This document shows positions 55,383 to 64,000 of a stretch of 64,000 nucleotides of DNA, piece after piece. The notes below the pieces were generated by a model. It saw only the letters and a list, made by a program, of their open reading frames with translations, did not search any database and had not been told where the DNA came from. Each line of letters starts with the position of its first letter. The first letter of the stretch is position 1. This DNA comes from Trematomus loennbergii (taxonomy: Eukaryota; Chordata; Actinopteri; Perciformes; Nototheniidae): NCBI GenBank assembly GCA_012861695.1, contig JAAOOA010000033.1:22687434-22751433 (forward strand), written 5' to 3'. Made by a program: the position numbers and the translations under genes.

Positions 55383-56908
55383 TCCTTTTGCCTTGCCTTC
55401 AACTCATTGTATTTCTGATCTACCAAGGGTTTATTTGGTGGATTTTCGCAATGTCTTGCTATGTGGCCATCATTGCCACATTTAAAACAGAACCAAGCCC
55501 TTGGCCTGGGAGGATGTGTTGCTGCTTGCTGCGCTTGAAGATCTGCTGCTGCTTTAGCACGGGGATATTCCTGGGCTGGATTTGGGTTGTTAGAGTATTG
55601 CTGTGTTCTTTGATCTTTCTTCTTGCTGAGTTGCATTTTAGTTCAGCCACCTGCTTCCTTAAATCTTCTGTTTCTGGCATGTACTTCTGGAGTACATTAG
55701 CATTTGCATCATAAGGAAAAACCTCTGGCACAAGCTGCATATTTACAGATGATTTTGTTTTTGTTCCCCCAAAATGACGATGCATACGATCCAGCTTAGA
55801 AGCTCTCCTATCTTCTTCTGTACGCAACTGCAGTAAGAAGTCTGAAAAGTCAGTTGGTGTTGCAGAGTTAATTTCTTGCTGTAATGCCAGAAGAAGTGAC
55901 TGATCCCAACATCCACGACGAAACTCTCTCAACAAGTGTCTGTTTGCTTCTGCATTTGAAATGCCACCTCTCTGTATAGCTGTGTTCAGCAATGCTTGTA
56001 GTCGCTGCAGAAACTCAGAGGCTTTCTCTCCTGTGTTTTGTTGTGTGCCAAGAAACCTTACAAAGATCTCTTCCCCATCCTCAACTAACCCATATGCTGA
56101 GTCGAGAAGTTTGACATAATCACGGGGAGTTGCATGTGGACCTAGCTGTCTTACTAAGCTAGAAGCGGGTGGAAGCAGGCTCTCCAAGATCTTACGTCGC
56201 TGGATATCAACAGTGAGGTTATCATGCATCATAATCTCCACATGGAGAGACCATGTCTCAAAGTCCACTTCATTTGGGGGCTTAGGATCTCTTCCTGAGA
56301 AAGGACGAAGCCATTTGGATCCTGGATTTGATGCATTGGAGCCATCATTCTTAATAACATGCTCTACGATGATCCTTTGAATCTCAGGGGAATTGACAAT
56401 GCTGTTGTCTGATGCTGCTTTGTTGAATGGATGAGCTTGCTGCAATGATGTTGTCCTATCTCTAGCTTTGGAGGCAAGTTCTGGAGAAGCACCTTGAGTA
56501 AGCTTGGTGTGTCTGCGTATCAAAGGGGTCCTACTGTCATCAGAATCTGCATCGCTCTCAGAGACTCAGCTGTCATTCTGATGCAAGAGTTCTGCACGCA
56601 CTGTGGTTTTCTTAGGGGTCTGTGACGTTTTGTAAGCTCTATCTACACGCCACATAATCTCAGGGTCTGCAATACTTGGGAAACACTGGAAGGCTAGGTG
56701 CTAGATCTAGAAAAGATTCCTCGGACTCAAATTCCACTAAAGCTTTAACACCACTGCCTTGCCCTGTCTGCCTCACCCTTAGCACTTTGTTAACAGGCCC
56801 AAAGGGTAAACAGAATTCAGCAATCTGGTCATCAGTATCTGTTGCTGTAATACCTTCAATATACACAGACTTCTTAACATCAACACCATATTCTTGCTCA
56901 GAAGTCAT
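55328..56908 (-). pseudogene. gag: Gypsy-3 Gag with RRM-like N-terminus
   Basis: The ATG at 56908 starts a segment (YIEGITATDTDDQIAEFCLP, then VNKVLRVRQTGQGSGVKALV and EFES) with the two RNP-like strands of an RRM fold, as found at the N-terminus of PNMA-type Gag proteins. A frameshift near 56685 and an in-frame stop near 56570 follow. The Gag capsid part (56523-55640: KWLRPFSGRDPKPPNEVDFE, then FLGTQQNTGEKASEFLQRLQ) precedes a CCHC knuckle, CFKCGNDGHIARHC, in a further frame (about 55470). Vertebrate PNMA genes come from related Gypsy elements. This is family knowledge; the fold here is inferred from sequence pattern only. Confidence 0.78.
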
Positions 56909-57041
56909 AGTTAAGTGAATTGATAAACAGTTTCTAAACAGACGAGAAATTTGAATAATAAAAGAAAAATGATTGTATGAATTAATATATCTACCAGCAA
57001 AAATGTAAAATGTTTTTCTAATTATTTAATTGAAACTACTC

Positions 57042-57184
57042 CTCCTGGCTAGCTCGCCAAATAATGTAACACTTCTATGTAAAAGGTTGCTTTCAATGAG
57101 GAGTAGAAGATAATAAAAAATAGAAGGAACAATATTAAATTAACATAGCCGGCATTTTATTAAACATTATACAACACTTTCAGC
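57042..57184 (-). repeat. Gypsy-3 terminal direct repeat, 5' copy
   Basis: See the 3' copy at 44201-44343. The Gag ATG lies 134 bases further on in the minus direction. Confidence 0.85.
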
Positions 57185-57313
57185 TTTTTGCCACAATTGT
57201 GTGCCTGCCAGGATACGATCCATCTTGATGCAGTGACCTGTGACTAGGATTGAAAAGAACATTGAGTTTGTCCATGCACTCTTCCAAACTAACACAAGGT
57301 GTCAATTACAATG

Positions 57314-57823
57314 TGTCACAATCTTATGAAGGACCCAAATGCAGCACTCGAGAAACCAAAGAGTATTGGTAATGTTCTTTATTGGTAATAATACCAGAGC
57401 AGAGGGATACCAGCAGAACAGTAACAGCCGGATGATGTGCAGGCAAACGAACCAGAGGACAGCAGGCAGAAGGTGAGTCAGGGCCGGGCAGAGGGTCAGG
57501 GAGCAGGCGAGGCGGTCAACGTAGGTACAGCAGGCAAGGCAGGATATTCCAAGGACAGGCAGGATCAGGGAACAGGCAGAGCAGGCAGGTCAGGGACAGG
57601 CAGGGTCGGAACCTGGTAGGCAATCTGGTAACAAACGCATGAAAGACTAGCATGAAGGCAAAGTACGATCTGGCAACGGGTGTGTGTCTGGTGAGGGTTT
57701 AAATACTGGCAGTAAAACTAATGGGTGCAGTAGAGAAAGAGAGTGAGCAAAAACGTGTGTGTGGTTAACAGTTGAGACAGGTGAATGGAAAACTACTGGT
57801 GAATGATGGAGCAGACTGTGACA
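57314..57823 (-). mobile_element. Solo LTR next to Gypsy-3
   Basis: TGTCACAATC...GACTGTGACA is flanked by an exact 5-bp duplication, CAATG (57309-57313 and 57824-57828). AATAAA on the minus strand near 57385 sets the orientation. The middle (about 57440-57610) is a run of CAGGCAGG-type units; the 60-codon frame there is repeat-derived. Confidence 0.9.
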
Positions 57824-57828
57824 CAATG

Positions 57829-58708
57829 CCCTGCAGACGGTTCCAAAAAAGGGATTTAGTGGAGGAGGTGAGCAGTGTATGTGTTTGACAGTTCTTGGAG
57901 AGTAGGACTGTATTCCATTTCACTTTAAGATGTGTAAGTTGGTTGGTTATTGGCTAATGGTTACACAAGCCAAAAAAACGTTATGACATCATAAAGTGGT
58001 CAAAATCAGATCAGCTAATTTTCAGACAGATTTTTATATAAATGGATCAGGACAAAAAGAAAGCAAATCTTTTTTCCTGTAACTTTCAGAATCTCTTTAC
58101 ACAGAGGGGACACATATTTATGTATAAAAGACATGAAAAATTGGATTTTGTATAATAGGTGACCTTTAAGTCCTATACTCTCAGGTAAGCATTTTATTGT
58201 CTTCCAGCACTATTCCTGCTGAGAGACAGAAATGAGCCAAGGCCCGACACGATCCTTATTAAAATAACACTGGCAACTTAAACCAGGCAGTAATTATGTT
58301 TCCTGCAATTACATATTTATTCCACAAAACAAATGAGTAAGAATACAAGTAATTTGAAGGTGACAGGGTTGTTTACAGCTCTGGCAAAAACCTTCAAATA
58401 AATATTCAACCATTCTTCTATTTCATCACTTAAAAAGGTGAGTGGAAATAAAACCACTGCATGCCACAGCTCCATATTTATGTAACTCTGACCCTTGCCT
58501 GCCTCGTGGAATGTGTGAATTGATTTGAAGATTTCAATGATCACATTCAAGACATGGAAAGGTCTCACATTCATTATTTCACAGAGCTTTGACCCCATGT
58601 ACTGACAGATCGCAGCCTTGAGCACTTCAGGCAGGTTCTATCAGCTGCTCTTAAGGTGACATACAAACATGTGGAACACAATAAATCTCTAATGTCCTTG
58701 TGAGACTT
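57829..58708. other. No gene seen
   Basis: A 102-codon minus-strand frame at 58317-58625 has no recognisable domain and lacks splice or start context. Confidence 0.45.
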
Positions 58709-58892
58709 CACTGAAAAAACTAAAATGTTGACTTTAATTAAATGTATTATATCAACAGATTTCACATATCTGTATTTGGTTTGTTGAAAGCAATAATATT
58801 AAGTTTAAATAAAATATATCAGGTTTAACTTAATATTATTGCTATGTGTTGACATAATACATTTAATTCAAGTCAACGTTACAGTTTCAGTG
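58709..58892. mobile_element. Small palindromic MITE, copy 1
   Basis: CACTGAAAAAACTAAAATGT at the left and its degenerate inverse (ending GTTTCAGTG) enclose an AT-rich stem with TTGACTTTAATTAAATGTAT on both arms. No clear TSD. Confidence 0.75.
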
Positions 58893-59099
58893 CATTCATT
58901 TGCTTCCTATTTATTCAAGGGGGAAAATAACCATTAAAAATAATCAGAAAATGACAAAGCTGCATGTTTGAAAAGCTCTTTGCATTCATTGGATTTCCAT
59001 TCTCAATGTCAACAAACACAATCAATATTTTATCATCCATTTGTGCAAAGTGCTAAACATTATGTTACCGTCCCATTAAATGATAATGCATGGTGGATC

Positions 59100-59479
59100 A
59101 TCCAGGAGAATGTGTGCCTGGGTCTAGACTGTGTAAATGGCAGAGGCAGATGAGCAGGCGGGGAGAGGGAGGAGCCAGCCTCTTAAGCACTTTCCTCCCT
59201 GACTGTACCGTGGAGAAAGAGAGGCAGGCAGGGTAGAGAGGGGAGCCAGTGAACCAACGAGTCAGAGCGAGTAAGCATGGGAGCCAGAGTAGTAAAGAGA
59301 GCCTGATGCACGCAGTTTGAAGGGGAGAGAAAAGAGACACGCAGAGAAAGAAAAAGAGGAGAAACAAGAAGAGCAGCTGAGGGAGGAAGCTCCAGTGTGT
59401 CAACTCCAACACTCTTTTCATCCCAACTGTTAATTCAGCATCTGGCAACTAGGAGACATCTGTATACTGGCCGGTAACA
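59100..59479 (+). promoter_or_regulatory. Probable promoter and 5' UTR of the signal-peptide gene
   Basis: A GA-rich, GC-richer stretch (GGGGAGAGGGAGGAGCC, then many AGAGA/GAAAG runs) directly upstream of the ATG at 59480. I cannot place the transcription start. Confidence 0.4.
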
Positions 59480-59528
59480 ATGGTTTCCTGGCTGCTGTTT
59501 CTTCTTCTCTTCTGCTTCACCAGCACGG
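59480..59528 (+). CDS. First coding exon of a secreted or membrane protein (signal peptide)
   Basis: The ATG at 59480 is in good context (AACAATGG). The 16 codons read MVSWLLFLLLFCFTST plus one base, a clear hydrophobic signal peptide core. Then a consensus donor GTGAGT starts at 59529. The exon ends in phase 1, common after signal peptides of cell-adhesion and receptor genes. A long GA-rich 5' UTR-like region precedes it. No following exon can be recognised within the window, so the gene would run to the right beyond 64 kb through a long intron. I do not recognise the protein. A chance ORF of this kind is possible, but start context, hydrophobicity and donor together make it likely. Confidence 0.6.
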
Positions 59529-59637
59529 GTGAGTGGACAAGGATTTTCTTCTTCCCCTCACCCTCTGCAAGTTTGGATGCAGTTTGAAGACACTCTTTGT
59601 GCCGGAGCTGCGGGAGCATCAAGTCCCTCTCCCGTAA

Positions 59638-59652
59638 GGGGGGGGGGGGGGG
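59638..59652. repeat. Run of 15 G
   Basis: Uninterrupted G tract 110 bases inside the putative first intron; prone to length error. Confidence 0.95.
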
Positions 59653-59883
59653 TTAGGGATATTAGTAGAGCTGCTGGTGAATTGGTCATTTGTGATTTGG
59701 TTTTGACACCCACCTCCGCTGAAACTCAAGATAAGATGTCTTGTTGGTTTCTCTTGCAGCTGCTTTTCTGAAAGTGATGTCTCAGTTTGTGCTTGCTCTG
59801 AGCTTATACTGTGAGATAAAAAGGAAATGTAGTTAGCCTTAACATAATGATGTCTCATGGTCCCCCAGTATCACACACACACC

Positions 59884-60042
59884 CTGAAAAAACTGAAATG
59901 TTGACTTTAATTAAATGTATTATGTCAACAAAATTCACATAACTGTTTTTTAGGTTGAACTTAATATTATTGCTTTCAACTGATATAACACAATTATTTG
60001 TAATTTACTGACATAATACATTTAATTAAAGTCAACATTTCA
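59884..60042. mobile_element. Small palindromic MITE, copy 2
   Basis: Same family as 58709-58892: CTGAAAAAACTGAAATGTTG at the left, AAAGTCAACATTTCA at the right, with TTAATATTATTGCTTTCAA in the middle. Confidence 0.75.
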
Positions 60043-60702
60043 TACATGCAATACCAATAGATGGAAATGGGAAATGCAAGATATAGCCTCGATATATATT
60101 TGGCGCTGTCTGTAATTGCTTTACATGCAATAGTATAGTTTATCCAAGTAGGCAATCTGGTTTATCGTGTTACTTTGCACGATACAGCCAGAGTATGTTT
60201 AAACAGACTGTAAGCGTACAGTATGAGCATGTTTGTTATGACCAAACTTTTCTCATGTCATGTCACATCAGCGCTCTTTGCTGATGCAATGTAACGCGGA
60301 ACAAAGGAGTGAATTAAGTGAGAGTTGAGAAGTGCTGATTGGAGAAGCTTTAAAAGCTCCGACTGCTCTTATTGATTTCTCTTGGCCCTATCCTGTGGCT
60401 AGTGATGACTTCACTGAATCTGAAATAACTGGCTTCATTGCTGCTGTGTGGGGTTTACACTGCAAACTGTCCTGAAATCTGTCAGGAAAGTTAGTGACAG
60501 GTTGCTCAAGATTCTTGGTTAAGAATAAAAAAAGAACCCTAAGTCATTATTTTGTGTGCTGTGTAAATGATCAGAAAGTCACTAAAAAGTAGACTTTACA
60601 TCGAGCCTATATTCAAAACCTTTATTTTAAAGTCTAAAGCTGAAAAATCACACACAACCTGACACCAAACATTGAGAGCCGCACTATAGCTTCAGTCTAT
60701 GA

Positions 60703-60857
60703 CAGGGGTCGGCAACCCCTGGCACGCGTGCCACCGTAACCAGTGGCACACTAGGAATAAGTGGAATAAGTCTGCAAAATATTTACATTTTATTTTCGGA
60801 TCCTGAACGAGACCGCCGCCAGAGAGCGCTTCATATCAAAATGGTTGCCGACCCCTG
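60703..60857. mobile_element. Short hAT MITE
   Basis: CAGGGGTCGGCAACC and its exact inverse are the TIRs. The flanks GTCTATGA and GTCTACGA (60695-60702 and 60858-60865) are an 8-bp duplication with one change. 155 bp, no coding. Confidence 0.9.
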
Positions 60858-61085
60858 GTCTACGACAACATTGTAAGCCGAAGCAAAAACGTTGTAATGC
60901 CATCATTCTCCTTTATAAAGTATCACAAAGTTCTTCCCACTCCTGTCCCCTGGGATCCAATCTAACTCACATGTAGCTCCACTGACTTTTGTTTTTACTG
61001 CTCACTCATCAGTGGTCCTGGCTCTAAATGGATATCTTCCAAATGATATTATTTAACTTAGTTTAAAGCATTCAAAATCAGCCGT

Positions 61086-62490
<1,405 letters not shown>

Positions 62491-62499
62491 ACACTTACA

Positions 62500-62570
62500 T
62501 CAAGGTTCAAGGTTCTTTATTGTCAATCTGACATAGCTACAGAGTAATTATGCAGTTGAAAATCTTATGT
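62500..62570. repeat. LINE/SINE 3'-end fragment
   Basis: AAGGTTCAAGGTTCTTTATT followed by GTCAATCTGACATAG resembles the shared 3' end of fish L2-like LINEs and their SINEs. Confidence 0.45.
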
Positions 62571-63028
62571 CACAGGCTAACACAGGTAGTATGTATCTAA
62601 TACCTAATATATATATATCATTCCAATAACTTGTATATAGACTCGTACTGCACTATTCCACATCATAACTTTATTTCATTTTTATAACTATTATTATTTT
62701 TGTATTGCTCATGCTCTTATTGTTATTATGTTATGTTATTATGTTGCATTGTTGGAGATGCATTGTAGGATAAATGCGCTGCACTAGCCAACCTGTCCTT
62801 TCAAATATACTGACAACCAGTGGCGTAAAGCCCCGAATGTTTTTTCTGTAGCCCCGGACAATTCTCCCTCAATAATATAATACATTAACCGTGCTTTACC
62901 TGAACCTCATCATGACACTAGAGAGGACGGCAGGATTGTAATTTCCCATGTTCAGTGAATGCAACAGAGGCAAGACACCAGACCAATCAGAGAGTTGCAT
63001 GTGTTTCATTCAAGCTCGGCTCTGTGTG

Positions 63029-63182
<154 letters not shown>

Positions 63183-63383
63183 CAATAGTGCATTTAAGTG
63201 TGATTGAGCGAGCGAGCGAGAGAGAGAGCGCGCACCGGTGCCAGCAGGGACCGTGTTGTTAGCATCTGCTTAGCTAGCTGCACTAACGGACATAAGGACC
63301 TGTTTCCACAACAAGCTGGAGGAGAGTCCTCTCCTGTCAGACTGAGAGACTCAGGTGAGCTAAAGGACTCTGAGTGTTTAGAT

Positions 63384-63425
63384 CAGGGGTCGGCAAATAA
63401 GTTTGGCCTTGGGCCAATTTTTTTC
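63384..63425. mobile_element. End of a hAT-type element
   Basis: CAGGGGTCGGCAAATAAGTT begins like the TIR of the MITE at 60703. No matching right end with the flank GTTTAGAT was found before the window ends. Confidence 0.4.
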
Positions 63426-64000
63426 TGAGCCACTAGATGGCGGGTCGGAACATAATCAAAGGCTTATTTAAGTAATTGATTGTTAAATGTGACACGTTCG
63501 AATGCTTGGGGGGTGCTAGTGAACTGTCAACAGGGAGGGAGCCTCGCTGCGGTGCCGCTGCGGTGCCGTTGTGTGATTCTACAGATGGCCAGTCCGCCAC
63601 TGCTCACAAGCTTATTAAGATCCAAAGCTTTAGTGTGTTTTGAATCAATGCTGAGTACAGCCAACTTGACAGTCTCTTTTCTGTCATTGTAGACCGAATG
63701 CTTCTCGTTTTGCGCCGTCCCGTTCAAATGACAATCACATTTCCATGCTCGCGCCAGAGCCGGGGGATGGGGTTACAAGGCTCTTGTCTTGTGCTGCATT
63801 CACTTGCACTCGGACATTAGGGATTTTCTCTCATAAATGTCCGATGAGCCACAACTTTTCTTTCAAAATAAAGCTGCCAACTGGGGTGGCAGCATATGCA
63901 CCACCACCCCTCGCCCTCCATTATCAAGCGGCTTCTCCGATTTTGTTGTCAATGTTTTGACTGAACTTTGTTACTGTTCACATATAAGTAAACATTACGT

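Larger units (their letters stand above)
44201..57184 (-). mobile_element. Gypsy-3: old minus-strand Ty3/Gypsy element, split by Gypsy-2
   Basis: Read on the minus strand: 143-bp terminal repeat, Gag with RRM-like start and CCHC knuckle, protease, RT, RNase H, integrase, an acidic Pol tail, and a second 143-bp repeat. Gypsy-2 (46338-52156) occupies 5.8 kb of it. Multiple frameshifts and stops throughout. No clear TSD. Confidence 0.85.

Noticed and set aside
58317..58625. 102-codon minus-strand ORF
   Set aside because: No recognisable domain and no splice, promoter or poly(A) context.

Overview
The window looks like a teleost (probably percomorph) nuclear chromosome: about 40% GC, intron-type splice signals, CA microsatellites, and transposon families typical of ray-finned fish (DIRS, Ty3/Gypsy chromovirus, CR1/L2-like LINE, hAT, PIF/Harbinger, Kolobok-like and piggyBac-like elements, a tRNA-derived SINE). 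There is no bacterial, CRISPR or operon content. Only two pieces look like host protein-coding sequence: two exons of a SAM-like-domain protein on the minus strand (25.2-22.6 kb) and one signal-peptide first exon on the plus strand (59480-59528). Both end in recognisable splice sites. Everything else that codes belongs to mobile elements.

Layout. 1-5.16 kb: the 5' part of a minus-strand DIRS tyrosine-recombinase retrotransposon, with broken gag, RT/RNase H and recombinase. 5.17-10.83 kb: several minus-strand LINE pieces, cut by a terminal-inverted-repeat element (6058-7151), a perfect 42-bp-arm palindrome (7612-7699) and other repeats. 11-22.2 kb: a TTAA-flanked MITE, a solo LTR, a hAT element with a second hAT-like element nested inside it, and a 2.5-kb Kolobok-like element with a THAP-type exon; target-site duplications (TSDs) or empty sites define most of these. 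22.2-26.5 kb: the quietest stretch, holding the SAM-like gene exons. 26.5-31.5 kb: an inverted copy of the 6-kb TIR element, filled with a second Kolobok-like copy (itself carrying two solo LTRs) and a piggyBac-like element. 35.4-43.9 kb: a three-level nest of hAT, Harbinger-like element and a young chromovirus (Gypsy-1) with apparently identical LTRs. 44.2-57.2 kb: an old minus-strand Gypsy (Gypsy-3) whose integrase gene is split by a plus-strand chromovirus (Gypsy-2). 57.3-64 kb: a solo LTR, MITEs, the signal-peptide exon, CA repeats and small hAT elements.

The two chromoviruses are the best preserved genes. Both show a CCHC Gag, an in-frame -1 frameshift heptamer (GGGAAAA or CCCAAAC) just after the zinc knuckle, protease, reverse transcriptase, RNase H, HHCC/DDE integrase and a C-terminal chromodomain. 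In both, the bases directly after the 5' LTR are complementary to a segment of the LTR about 30 nt downstream of a TATA-like box, the arrangement expected for Tf1/sushi-type self-priming. Gypsy-2 has lost 44 in-frame RT codons including YLDD; Gypsy-1 has a single frameshift at a homopolymer.

I did not find a convincing undescribed system. The strongest leads are the self-priming and recoding signals, the catalytically deleted but open Gypsy-2 pol, the long perfect palindrome, the unusual 143-bp terminal repeats of Gypsy-3, and the two host exons.
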